19,402 nt of DNA, taken from the NCBI GenBank assembly GCA_050731755.1, contig JBOHPP010000239.1:1-19402 (forward strand), in the 5' to 3' direction. Below, in pieces: positions 1-7,515 of this stretch (position 1 is the stretch's first letter; the number at the start of each line of letters is the position of its first letter). Under the pieces are notes generated by a model, which did no database searches, was not told where the DNA came from, and worked only from the letters and a program-made list of their open reading frames with translations. Source of the stretch: JBOHPP01 sp050731755 (lineage in GTDB: Bacteria > Methylomirabilota > Methylomirabilia > Rokubacteriales > CSP1-6). Both the position numbers and the translations under genes were made by a program.

Positions 1-28
1 GGCCTTGACGGCCCCCTCCGACGAGGAT

Positions 29-45
29 GGGGGGCGAAGCCCCCC
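29..45 (-). terminator. GC-rich hairpin after rel
   Basis: A perfect 7-bp stem (GGGGGGC at 29-35 with GCCCCCC at 39-45) closes a 3-nt loop and starts 6 nt beyond the rel stop codon on the minus strand. It is placed like a transcription terminator or 3' end protector, but no T-tract follows on the minus strand, so a classical intrinsic terminator is not shown. A second GCCCCCTCCGA string at 11-21 suggests that more of this GC-rich repeat lies outside the window. Confidence 0.5.
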
Positions 46-51
46 TCCGAG

Positions 52-2193
52 CTATAAGCCGCGGACGCGCTCGACGTTGATGACGTCCCTCACTTCACGA
101 ATCGCGGCCATGATGCCCTGCAGCTGCGCGAGGTCCGCCACCTCGACCACGAAATGGTTGATGCCCTTGCGGTCGTCGGTGACCGTCACCTCGGCCTTGG
201 TGATGTTGCCGTTCTGCGAGAAGATGGCGCCGGTGATCTCGGACAGCAGGCCCGGCCGGTCCCGCCCGATGTAGACGGCGATGCGGACCGGCCGCTTGGC
301 CGGCTCCTCGACGTCCCACTCCACGTTCACGAGCCGCTCCCGGTCCAGCACGCTCTTGGCCACGGTCAGGCATTCGCGGGCATGGACGGTCAGGCCCCGG
401 CCCCGCGTGATGAAGCCGACGATGGCGTCGCCGGGCAGCGGGTTGCAGCACCGCGCGAAGCGCACCAGCAGGTCGTCCACGCCACGAATCCGCACCCCCT
501 GGTCGGTCTTCTGCCGGGTCGCCGGAGCCTTGGGTTTTTCCGGCGCCTCCAGGGTGGCCATGGGAGCCAGCTTGTGCAGGATCGACTGGACGGAACTCTT
601 GCCGTAGCCGATGGACGCCAGCAGGTCGTCGACCGCGGGCAGGCCGAGGTCGGCGACGACCTTCTTGGCCTCGTCGCCGGCCAGCAGGGCCGCCGCGTTG
701 AGCCGGTACTTCTTGGCTTCCCGCTCGAGCAACTCCCGCCCCAGCTCGATGGACCGCGCGCGCTCCTCGATCTTCAGCCACTGATTGATCTTCTGGCGGG
801 CCCGGGAGGACTTGACGAACTGCAGCCAGTCGCGGCTGGGATGTTGATTCGGGGAGGTGACGATTTCGACGATGTCGCCTTGCTGCAGGCTCGTCCGCAG
901 CTGCACCAGCTTGCCGTTCACCTTGGCGCCCACACAGTGCTCGCCGACCTTCGTGTGGACCGCGTAGGCGAAGTCGATCGGCGTGGAGCCCTCGGGCAGC
1001 GCCTTGACGTCGCCCTTGGGGGTGAAGACGTAGACCTCGTCGGGGAACAGGTCGATCCGCACCGTGTCCAGGAACTCCCGGGGGTCCTTGAGCTCCTGCT
1101 GGGTCTCCAGGAGCTGGCGCAGCCAGAGCAGCGACTCGTCGAACCGGTCCTTGCCGGCCTTCTTCTCCTTGTAGAGCCAGTGGGCGGCGATGCCCTCCTC
1201 GGCGATGCGGTGCATCTCGAACGTGCGGATCTGGATCTCCACCGGATCGCCCTTGGGGCCGATGACGGTCGTGTGGAGCGACTGGTACATGTTCACCTTG
1301 GGCATCGCGATGAAGTCCTTGAACCGGCCGGGCACGGGCTTCCACAGGGAGTGGATGACCCCCAATGCCCCATAACAATCACGGACCGAGTTCATGATGA
1401 CCCGAACCGCCGTCAGGTCATAGATCTCGTCGAACTCGCGACCTTGATCGTGCATCTTCTTCCAGATGGAGTAGAAGTGCTTGGGTCGGCCGCGGATCTG
1501 GGCCTCGATGCCCACCTCCCGCAGCTTCCGCTCGAGGATGGCGATGGCCTGGTTGATCTCGGCCTCGCGCTCCAGGCGCCGCTTGGCCACGCGGCGTTGG
1601 AGGTCCAGATAGTCCTCGGGGTGCTGGGCGCGCAAGGCGAGGTCCTCCAGCTCGGCCTTGACCTTGGCCATGCCCAGCCGGTGGGCCAGCGGCGCGTAAA
1701 TGTCGAGGGTCTCCTGGGCGATCTTCCGGCCCTTGTCCGTCGGCAGGTACTGGAGCGTCCGCATGTTGTGGAGCCGGTCGGCGAGCTTGATCATGAGCAC
1801 GCGGAGATCCCGGGCCATCGCCACCAGCATCTTCCGGAAGTTCTCGGCGTGGCGCTCCTCGCGCGACGAAAAGGCGAGCTTGGAGAGCTTGGTCACGCCG
1901 TCCACGAGATCGGCGATCTCGTGGCCGAACTCGCGCTCGAGGTCTTCCTTGGTCGCCTTGGTATCCTCCAGGACGTCGTGGAGGAGGCCGGCGGTGACGG
2001 TCACCACGTCCATCTTGAAGTCGACGAGGAGCTGGGCCACCTGCAGAGGGTGGGAGACGTACGGCTCTCCGGAGGCGCGCTGCTGACCGCGGTGGAAGGT
2101 CTCGGAAAAGCGATAGGCGCGGGCCAGGACGTCCAGGTCGGCACCTGGCTGGTACTTAGGGATTTCCTCCAGCAGCGTTCTGAGCTGAGTCAC
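52..2193 (-). CDS. rel: Bifunctional (p)ppGpp synthetase/hydrolase, long RSH (Rel)
   Basis: This cytosolic enzyme makes and degrades the alarmone (p)ppGpp in the stringent response. The 713-aa protein has the full long-RSH layout. The N-terminal hydrolase domain has His72-Asp73 of the HD motif and the LADRLHNMRT block near 137-146. The synthetase domain (about 235-345) has RFKD at 290-293, the basic RxKD form found in bifunctional Rel/SpoT rather than the acidic form of RelA. A TGS domain follows at about 386-446, then a Cys-rich region with Cys582-Cys583, and a C-terminal ACT domain at about 637-711. Both catalytic halves look intact, so both activities are expected. The start is GTG, with AGAGG about 10 nt upstream; the only ATG nearby is out of frame. 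It is the last gene of the minus-strand block, 42 nt after secF. Confidence 0.96.
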   Translation of the reverse strand: MTQLRTLLEEIPKYQPGADLDVLARAYRFSETFHRGQQRASGEPYVSHPLQVAQLLVDFKMDVVTVTAGLLHDVLEDTKATKEDLEREFGHEIADLVDGVTKLSKLAFSSREERHAENFRKMLVAMARDLRVLMIKLADRLHNMRTLQYLPTDKGRKIAQETLDIYAPLAHRLGMAKVKAELEDLALRAQHPEDYLDLQRRVAKRRLEREAEINQAIAILERKLREVGIEAQIRGRPKHFYSIWKKMHDQGREFDEIYDLTAVRVIMNSVRDCYGALGVIHSLWKPVPGRFKDFIAMPKVNMYQSLHTTVIGPKGDPVEIQIRTFEMHRIAEEGIAAHWLYKEKKAGKDRFDESLLWLRQLLETQQELKDPREFLDTVRIDLFPDEVYVFTPKGDVKALPEGSTPIDFAYAVHTKVGEHCVGAKVNGKLVQLRTSLQQGDIVEIVTSPNQHPSRDWLQFVKSSRARQKINQWLKIEERARSIELGRELLEREAKKYRLNAAALLAGDEAKKVVADLGLPAVDDLLASIGYGKSSVQSILHKLAPMATLEAPEKPKAPATRQKTDQGVRIRGVDDLLVRFARCCNPLPGDAIVGFITRGRGLTVHARECLTVAKSVLDRERLVNVEWDVEEPAKRPVRIAVYIGRDRPGLLSEITGAIFSQNGNITKAEVTVTDDRKGINHFVVEVADLAQLQGIMAAIREVRDVINVERVRGL

Positions 2194-2221
2194 CGCGCGT
2201 TGACCTCTGATTAAACATGTG

Positions 2222-2249
2222 ATTTTACACGCGCGTCAGGCTTTGGCCA
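2222..2249 (-). promoter_or_regulatory. Candidate sigma70-like promoter for rel
   Basis: On the minus strand TGGCCA (2244-2249, 4/6 to TTGACA) and TAAAAT (2222-2227, 5/6 to TATAAT) are separated by 16 nt. This would start transcription near 2215 and give rel a leader of about 22 nt. The -35 lies within the 3' end of secF. The AT-rich -10 stands out in very GC-rich DNA, but the match was found by eye only. Confidence 0.35.
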
Positions 2250-3174
2250 CCGCTTTTTTGGCGCGGCGCCCGCGCCCTTCGACCCACTGCGTCCACTCCA
2301 CCACCAACGCGCCGGCGATGTAAATCGTGGAGTAGGTCCCGGTGATCACGCCCACGAACAACGCGAAGGCGAAGTCTTCGAGGACCTTCCCGCCGAAGAA
2401 GAGCAGGATGGCGGTGGCGACGAAGGTGGTCAGCGCGGTCAGCACCGTCCGGGACAGCGTCTGGTTGATCGCGATATTCATCTGCTGGGCGAAGCTCAGG
2501 CCCTTCTGCTGGCCCAGGCGGCCCCGGTTCTCGCGCAGGCGGTCGTAGGCCACGATGGTGTCGTTCACCGAGTAGCCGATGATGGTCAGGATGGCCGCCA
2601 GCACCGGGAGCGAGAACTCCCGATTGGTGAGACTGAGCGCTCCCACCGACACCAGCACGTCGTGAAAGACAGCGATGATGGCGGCCACGCCCCCTTTGAG
2701 GTCGAAGCGCATCGCGATGTAGAGCAGAATGCCGATGAGGCCGCTCACCACCGCGTAGAGGGCCTGGCGCTGCAGGTCACGCCCCACCTGCGGGCCCACG
2801 AATTCCACGCGCCGGATCTCGAGCCGACCCAGCCCGCGCTCGGTCAAGGCGCGCTCGATGCGCTTGCTGACGTCTTCGGGGGTGGCGCCGGTCAGCGGCA
2901 GGCGGACGATGAACTCCTGGGGATCCCCGAACTCCTGGATGACACTGTCGCCGAGGCCGATGGTAGCCAGCGCGGTGCGGACGGCGCCGATGTTCGGCCG
3001 CTCGGCGAAGCGGACCTGAACCAGGGTGCCCCCGGCGAAATCGATGTCATAGTGCAGCCCTTCCTTGGCGATCAGGGAGGCGAGGCCGATGGCGATGAAC
3101 ACCGCCGACACCAGATAGGCCCAGCGCCGGCGGCCGATGAAGTCGTAGTTGGGATTGCGGAGGATCTGGATCAT
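2236..3174 (-). CDS. secF: Protein translocase subunit SecF
   Basis: Inner-membrane partner of SecD that uses the proton motive force to help SecYEG-translocated proteins leave the membrane. The 312-aa protein has a first membrane helix at about 18-35 and the family motif DFAGGT at 45-50. A periplasmic loop follows, then five C-terminal helices from about 139, including YSVNDTIVAYDRLREN at 201-216, the signature of SecF helix 4. The C-terminus is short and basic. The ATG at 3174 is the natural start, since MIQILRNPNYDF is a typical SecF opening, but no Shine-Dalgarno precedes it. Instead the ATG overlaps the TGA of a 22-codon ORF (ATGA), so initiation may depend on translational coupling. In most genomes secF follows secD directly; here 210 nt separate them. 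Confidence 0.96.
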   Translation of the reverse strand: MIQILRNPNYDFIGRRRWAYLVSAVFIAIGLASLIAKEGLHYDIDFAGGTLVQVRFAERPNIGAVRTALATIGLGDSVIQEFGDPQEFIVRLPLTGATPEDVSKRIERALTERGLGRLEIRRVEFVGPQVGRDLQRQALYAVVSGLIGILLYIAMRFDLKGGVAAIIAVFHDVLVSVGALSLTNREFSLPVLAAILTIIGYSVNDTIVAYDRLRENRGRLGQQKGLSFAQQMNIAINQTLSRTVLTALTTFVATAILLFFGGKVLEDFAFALFVGVITGTYSTIYIAGALVVEWTQWVEGRGRRAKKAVAKA

Positions 3175-3239
3175 TGTACCGGGTGCCGCGAGGCCGGCTC
3201 GCGCCGTGGGTGGCCTGAGCGAGGTGCGCTGGGCTTCAT
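3171..3239 (-). CDS. 22-aa micro-ORF inside the tandem repeat, coupled to secF
   Basis: This ORF starts MKPSAPRSGH, ends SRHPVQ, and occupies one 65-bp repeat unit plus its 4-nt overlap. Its ATG overlaps the TGA of the preceding small ORF, and its own TGA overlaps the secF ATG, both as ATGA. The predicted peptide is basic and rich in Pro and Arg, with no membrane segment and no family I recognise. It appears to have arisen when the end of the preceding ORF was duplicated. Its most likely role, if translated, is to carry ribosomes to secF by termination-reinitiation. It could equally be a chance ORF in repeat DNA. Confidence 0.3.
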   Translation of the reverse strand: MKPSAPRSGHPRREPASRHPVQ

Positions 3240-3300
3240 TGTACCGGGTGCCGCGAGGCCGGCTCGCGCCGTGGGTGGCCTGAGCGAGGCGCGCTGGGCT
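3171..3300. repeat. Tandem duplication of a 65-bp element between secD and secF
   Basis: Two direct copies (3171-3235 and 3236-3300) are identical except for one base (3225 T versus 3290 C). Each copy contains the inverted repeat CGCGAG-GCCGG-CTCGCG. The first copy includes the secF start codon. The single difference falls in an Ala codon (GCA/GCG) of the small ORFs and is synonymous. Related, more diverged copies lie at 8476-8506 and 13306-13368, so the unit belongs to an interspersed family and is not only a local duplication. Confidence 0.95.
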
Positions 3301-3388
3301 GCGTTCCCCTAGACCGATTGTTCATCTCGGACCCGGCTCCGTGGCCCTGGTTCCGTTGTTCGGTCGGTTTCCAGTCCGTCTTCGTCAT
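3236..3388 (-). CDS. 50-aa hydrophilic small ORF between secD and secF
   Basis: The ATG overlaps the secD stop as ATGA and the frame stays open for 50 codons. It begins MTKTDWKPTEQRNQGHG, has an internal Met at residue 22 (3325), and its final 20 residues are the same as those of the next 22-aa ORF because both are encoded by the 65-bp repeat. The product is strongly basic (many Arg, Gln, Pro), with no signal peptide, helix or known domain. Its TGA overlaps the next ATG as ATGA. The start overlap matches the coupling used throughout this block (queA-tgt, tgt-yajC, ruvC-ruvA). Whether it is a functional small protein, a coupling leader or an accident of repeat insertion is open. Confidence 0.42.
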   Translation of the reverse strand: MTKTDWKPTEQRNQGHGAGSEMNNRSRGTQPSAPRSGHPRREPASRHPVQ

Positions 3389-4941
3389 ATGGAGATCGAT
3401 GCCACTTTGCGGCGGCCCATGTAGATCACGTCGAAGAGCAGCCGGGTGAAGAACACGGCGGTGAAGAGGCTGGCCGCCAAGCCCCAGAAGAGCGAGACGG
3501 CGAAGCCCTTCACCGGGCCCGTGCCGAAGTTGTAGAGGATGGCCGCCGTCACCAGCACGGTGACGTGAGTGTCGATGATGGTGCGGAAGGCCCGCACGAA
3601 GCCGGCGTCGATGGCGGCCCGCGGGGTCTTGCCCACCCGCAGCTCCTCCCGGATGCGCTCGAAGATCAGGATGTTGGTGTCCACCGCCATGCCCAGCGTG
3701 AGCGCGATGCCGGCGATGCCCGGCAAGGTCAGGGTGGCGCCGAGGCCGGCCATGCAGGCCAGTAGGATCAACAGGTTCAGTCCGAGCGCAATGTCGGCGA
3801 TGAGGCCGGACAGCCGGTAGTAGACGAGCATGAACACGAAGATGAGCGCGGCCGACGCGGCGATAGCGATGAGCCCCTGACGGACAGAGTCGGCGCCCAG
3901 GGACGGCCCGACCGTCCGCTCCTCGAGGATCTTCACGGGAGCGGGCAGCGCGCCGGCCCGCAGCACGATGGCGAGGTCGCGCGCTTCGTCGACGGTGAAC
4001 TGGCCGGTGATGACGGCCCGGCCTCCCGGAATGCGCTCGTTGATTCGGGGCGCCGAGTACAGGGTGCCATCAAGGATGATGGCCAGATGCTTGCCGACGT
4101 TCTGCTCGGTGACCTCGCCGAACACTCGGGCGCCGGCGGCGTTGAACTCGATGGCGACCTGCCAGTTGCCGGCCGAGTTGGGATCGGCCTGGACCTCGGC
4201 GCGCGTCAGCTCGGCGCCGGTCAGCAGGGTTCGTTTCTGGACGACGTAGGGCACCCGGCGCTCCGTCTTGCTGTCCTTGTCCACACGCCGCTGGTAGACC
4301 ACCTCCGACGTTTCGGGTAGCCGCCCGGCCAGGGCGTCTTCCACCGAGGTCCGCTCGTCCAGCAGCTTGAACTCCAGGAGCGCCGTCTTGCCGATCAGGG
4401 CCTTGGCCCGCTCGGGGTCCTGCACGCCGGGCAGCTGGATCAGGATGCGGTCCTCGCCCTGCCTCGTGATCGTCGGCTCGGCCACGCCGAACTGATCCAC
4501 CCGGTTGCGGATCGTCTCCACGCCTTGACGCACGGCAAGGTCGCGGAGCCGGCTCATCTCCCCAGAGCTCAGGACCAGCCGGAAGCGGCCGGCGGCCTGG
4601 TCCTCGTCGCGCCGCTCGAAGATGGTGAACTCGTTGGCCACGGTGAGCGCGTCGTTCCAGTGCTGGGGGTTGGCCAGCTGCACGACGAGGGCGGCGTCGC
4701 CCTGGCGGGCCACGCGGGTGACGCCGATGCCCCGGCGCTCGAGCGCGCTCTTGAGATCGTCAGCCACCCGTTCCGTCTGGGTGGCGATGGCCTTGTCGGT
4801 CTCCACCCCGAGCACGAGATGGATTCCGCCCTGAAGGTCCAGGCCGAGGTTGATCGTCCGCCGGGGCGGATAGAGGTACCAAACCGACAAGAGCACGACG
4901 GCGACGACGATGCCGGTGCGCAGCCAAAGCCGCCTAGGCAT
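3385..4941 (-). CDS. secD: Protein translocase subunit SecD
   Basis: Inner-membrane component of the SecDF-YajC complex, which pulls preproteins from SecYEG using the proton gradient. The 518-aa protein begins with a membrane helix at about 8-24, followed by NLGLDLQGGIHLVLGV near 31-46, the conserved SecD motif after helix 1. A large periplasmic P1 region follows, and the C-terminal half carries five helices with VDTNILIFERIREE at 420-433. I chose ATG 4941 (MPRRLWLRTGIVV), because the longer frame from 4974 adds 11 residues inside yajC with no signal character. This start overlaps the yajC end by 8 nt, and the stop overlaps the following small ORF as ATGA. The length is typical for the non-fused SecD family. 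Confidence 0.96.
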   Translation of the reverse strand: MPRRLWLRTGIVVAVVLLSVWYLYPPRRTINLGLDLQGGIHLVLGVETDKAIATQTERVADDLKSALERRGIGVTRVARQGDAALVVQLANPQHWNDALTVANEFTIFERRDEDQAAGRFRLVLSSGEMSRLRDLAVRQGVETIRNRVDQFGVAEPTITRQGEDRILIQLPGVQDPERAKALIGKTALLEFKLLDERTSVEDALAGRLPETSEVVYQRRVDKDSKTERRVPYVVQKRTLLTGAELTRAEVQADPNSAGNWQVAIEFNAAGARVFGEVTEQNVGKHLAIILDGTLYSAPRINERIPGGRAVITGQFTVDEARDLAIVLRAGALPAPVKILEERTVGPSLGADSVRQGLIAIAASAALIFVFMLVYYRLSGLIADIALGLNLLILLACMAGLGATLTLPGIAGIALTLGMAVDTNILIFERIREELRVGKTPRAAIDAGFVRAFRTIIDTHVTVLVTAAILYNFGTGPVKGFAVSLFWGLAASLFTAVFFTRLLFDVIYMGRRKVASISI

Positions 4942-5287
4942 CGCGGTCGACCTGCGCTTCCAGCACGCGCCCAATCGCCGAGCGGTCGAACTCCAGCTTC
5001 ACCTGATCGGCGACCCGCAGGGTGACGGTGTGCTCGCCCAGCCCGGTGACGGTGCCGTGCATGCCGCTGGTGGTGACCACGCGGTCGCCCCGCTTGACGG
5101 TGGCCAGCAGGCTCTCGCGCTGCCGGCGCTGCTTCTGTTGGGGACGGATGAGCAGAAAGTAGAAGATGGCGAAGATCGCCGCGAAGAAAACGAGCTGGGT
5201 GACGACGGCGCCGGTCCCCGATCCGCCTCCGCCACCCGGCGGAGCGAACGAGGCGAACGCGATCTCAGCGGCTGGGATCGAGGTCAT
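4934..5287 (-). CDS. yajC: Sec translocon accessory subunit YajC
   Basis: Small single-span membrane protein that associates with SecDF. The 117-aa product has a Gly-rich N-terminal stretch, one hydrophobic helix at about 28-47, then the diagnostic cytosolic motif RPQQKQRR and a small beta-rich domain (GDRVVTTSGMHGTVTGL). The N-terminus is a little longer than in E. coli YajC. It starts with an ATG overlapping the tgt stop (ATGA) and runs 8 nt into secD. The order tgt-yajC-secD-secF is a well-known conserved arrangement in bacteria and supports the call. Confidence 0.95.
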   Translation of the reverse strand: MTSIPAAEIAFASFAPPGGGGGSGTGAVVTQLVFFAAIFAIFYFLLIRPQQKQRRQRESLLATVKRGDRVVTTSGMHGTVTGLGEHTVTLRVADQVKLEFDRSAIGRVLEAQVDRDA

Positions 5288-6441
5288 GGAAGGTCCGGCC
5301 TCCGTTCCGAGTCGAGCGACCCGGATGATACAGGATATCGCTGGAAAAACCGAGCCGGGAACGCCGCGAAGGCGCCGTCGGCGATGGCCGCGCGCATCGC
5401 GGCCATGAGCCCCAGGAAGAAGTGCAGGTTGTGGAGCGTGAGCAGGCGGTAGGCCAGCAGCTCATCGGAGACGAACAGGTGCCGGAGGTACGCCCGGGAG
5501 AACCGACGGCAGGTGTAGCAGGCACAGGTCTCCTCGAGCGGGCGCGGATCGCGCGCGTGCTGGGCCCGCTTGATGGCCACCGGCCCCTCGGCGGTGAAGC
5601 ACTGGCCGTTGCGGGCGTTGCGCGTGGGCAGCACGCAATCGAAGAGGTCCACGCCGCGGGCCACCGCTTCCACCAGGTCCTCGGGCTTGCCGACGCCCAT
5701 CAGGTAGCGCGGGCGATCCGCGGGCAGACGCTCGGCGATCAGCGCGGTGAGATCGTACATGAGGGCCTTGGGCTCTCCGACCGCCATGCCGCCGATCGCA
5801 TACCCGTCGAACCCGAGCGCCACCGTCTCTTCGACGGCGCGGCGGCGGAGATCGTCGTAGGCGCCGCCCTGCACGATGCCGAAGAGGACCTGGGCGGTGG
5901 CGTCGCGACGGTGGGCGGCCTGGGCCCGACGCGCCCACCGCAGGGTCAGCGCCAGCGAACGCTCGGTGTCGGCGCGGGTGGCCGGATGGGCCAGGCATTC
6001 GTCGAGGGGATGAACGATATCGGCACCCAGCGCCCGCTGAATCTCGATGCTGAGCTCGGGCGAGAGGAAGTGGGTGGCGCCGTCCAGCGGGGAGCGGAAC
6101 TCCACGCCCTCTTCCGTGATCCTCCTGAGCCTGGCCAGGCTGAAGACCTGAAAGCCGCCGGAGTCCGTGAGGATCGGGCCATCCCAGGCCATGAACCGGT
6201 GCAGGCCGCCGAGGGCGCGGATCAACTCGTGGCCGGGACGGACGAGCAGGTGATAGGTGTTGGCCAGCACGATCTGGGCTCCGGCTTCGCGCAGGTCGTC
6301 GGGGGTGAGGCTCTTCACCGTGCCCCTGGTGCCCACCGGCATGAACGCCGGAGTCTCCACGACGCCGTGGGCTGTCGTGATACGACCACGGCGGGCGGCG
6401 CCGTCGTTGGCGAGCAGCTCGAAGGCTCCGGCGTCGGTCAT
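5284..6441 (-). CDS. tgt: tRNA-guanine transglycosylase (queuine tRNA-ribosyltransferase)
   Basis: Exchanges guanine-34 in the anticodon of Asp, Asn, His and Tyr tRNAs for the queuosine precursor preQ1. The 385-aa TIM-barrel protein shows the catalytic Asp93 in LTDSGGFQ, the second active-site Asp268 in FDCVLPTRNARNG, and the zinc site CACYTC (Cys306, 308, 311) with His337 in LTLHN. The region around Asp147 reads HPLDEC rather than the usual (V/I)FDEC; the Asp-Glu-Cys core is kept. The ATG overlaps the queA stop (ATGA), and the TGA overlaps the yajC start. The enzyme acts directly upstream of QueA in the pathway. No preQ1 synthesis genes are present in the window. Confidence 0.97.
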   Translation of the reverse strand: MTDAGAFELLANDGAARRGRITTAHGVVETPAFMPVGTRGTVKSLTPDDLREAGAQIVLANTYHLLVRPGHELIRALGGLHRFMAWDGPILTDSGGFQVFSLARLRRITEEGVEFRSPLDGATHFLSPELSIEIQRALGADIVHPLDECLAHPATRADTERSLALTLRWARRAQAAHRRDATAQVLFGIVQGGAYDDLRRRAVEETVALGFDGYAIGGMAVGEPKALMYDLTALIAERLPADRPRYLMGVGKPEDLVEAVARGVDLFDCVLPTRNARNGQCFTAEGPVAIKRAQHARDPRPLEETCACYTCRRFSRAYLRHLFVSDELLAYRLLTLHNLHFFLGLMAAMRAAIADGAFAAFPARFFQRYPVSSGSLDSERRPDLP

Positions 6442-7472
6442 ACGATCAGCGTGGCGTCGCCGTAGGAATAGAAGCGGTAGCCGGCGGCCAGGGCGTGGCG
6501 ATACGCGCGGAGGACGAGCTCCCGGCCGGCGAACGCCGCGACCAGCACGAGCAGCGATGAGCGCGGCAGGTGGAAGTTGGTGAGGAGCGCGTCGACGACA
6601 CGGAAGCGGTAGCCCGGCGTGACGTAGAGGCCGACCGCCCCCTCGTGAGCACGCACGCGACCCTCGGCGTCGGCCACGCTCTCGAGCGCGCGCGTCGTCG
6701 TCGTCCCCACGGCCACGACGCGGCGGCCCGCGGCCCGTGCGCGGTTGACGGCCTCGGCGACTTCCCCGGCGATCGTGACCCGCTCGGGGGGCAGCACGTG
6801 GTCCTCCACGTGCCGGGTCCGGATGGGCCGGAAGGTCGCTGGCCCCACGTGAAGCGTCAGCTCCCAGACCTCCATGCCGCGCCGCCGGAGCGCGTCCAGC
6901 AGGGCGGGCGTGAAGTGAAGGCCGGCGGTGGGCGCGGCGACCGAGCCGGGCGGGCGCGCGTAGACCGTCTGGTAGCGATCCCAGTCTTCAGCGGTCGGCT
7001 TGGCGTGCCGGGCGATGTAGGGCGGCAGCGGTGGAAGGCCATGGAGGTCGAGCAGCTCGAAGATGGTGCCGGCCTCGGGCTCGATCACCCGCGCGCCCTC
7101 TTCGTCCACGCCGACCACGACCAGGCCGAGCCCCGGCTCACCCCCGACCCGCAGCCGGGCGCCGACGCGGCCCCGCCGGCCCGGACGGACGAGGGCGCGC
7201 CAGCGCCGCTCGTCCACGGGCTCGAGGAAGAGCAGTTCCACGATGCGATCGGTCGCGGCCCGGGCCAGGACGCGCGCCGGGATCACCCGCGAGTTGTTGA
7301 GGACGACGCAATCGCCGGGACGCAGCAGGTCCACGAGATCGGTGAAGTGATGGTCGGCGAGTCGCCCGGTGCCGCGGTCGATCAGCAGCAGCCGGGATTC
7401 ATCCCGCGTCGCGGCGGGCGCCTGGGCGACGGCCGCCGCGGGTAGCTCGTAGTCGAAGGACGACAGCTCCAC
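6438..7472 (-). CDS. queA: S-adenosylmethionine:tRNA ribosyltransferase-isomerase
   Basis: Transfers and isomerises the ribosyl part of SAM onto preQ1-34 in tRNA to give epoxyqueuosine, the step after Tgt. The 344-aa length is standard. Family motifs are present: NNSRVIPAR at 59-67, SVAAPTAGLHFT in the central region, LLTNFHLPRSSLLVLV near the C-terminus, and the closing FYSYGDATLI. The start is GTG at 7472 (MELSSFDYELP), where the family normally begins; there is no good Shine-Dalgarno in front of it. The end overlaps tgt by 4 nt. A 43-nt gap separates it from the upstream SDR gene. Confidence 0.97.
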   Translation of the reverse strand: MELSSFDYELPAAAVAQAPAATRDESRLLLIDRGTGRLADHHFTDLVDLLRPGDCVVLNNSRVIPARVLARAATDRIVELLFLEPVDERRWRALVRPGRRGRVGARLRVGGEPGLGLVVVGVDEEGARVIEPEAGTIFELLDLHGLPPLPPYIARHAKPTAEDWDRYQTVYARPPGSVAAPTAGLHFTPALLDALRRRGMEVWELTLHVGPATFRPIRTRHVEDHVLPPERVTIAGEVAEAVNRARAAGRRVVAVGTTTTRALESVADAEGRVRAHEGAVGLYVTPGYRFRVVDALLTNFHLPRSSLLVLVAAFAGRELVLRAYRHALAAGYRFYSYGDATLIV

Positions 7473-7515
7473 AGCCCGTCAGTCTACATGGGCCTGAGAG
7501 AAGAGCCTGGCTCGC

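Noticed and set aside
154..2214. A 686-codon open frame on the plus strand opposite rel
   Set aside because: It mirrors the codon structure of a clearly real rel gene in high-GC DNA and encodes a low-complexity product with no recognisable domain.
3187..3203. The inverted repeat CGCGAG...CTCGCG as a conserved RNA hairpin of the repeat family
   Set aside because: It is perfect in the two secD-secF copies, but the thioesterase copy changes both arms without restoring pairing, so a conserved structure is not supported.
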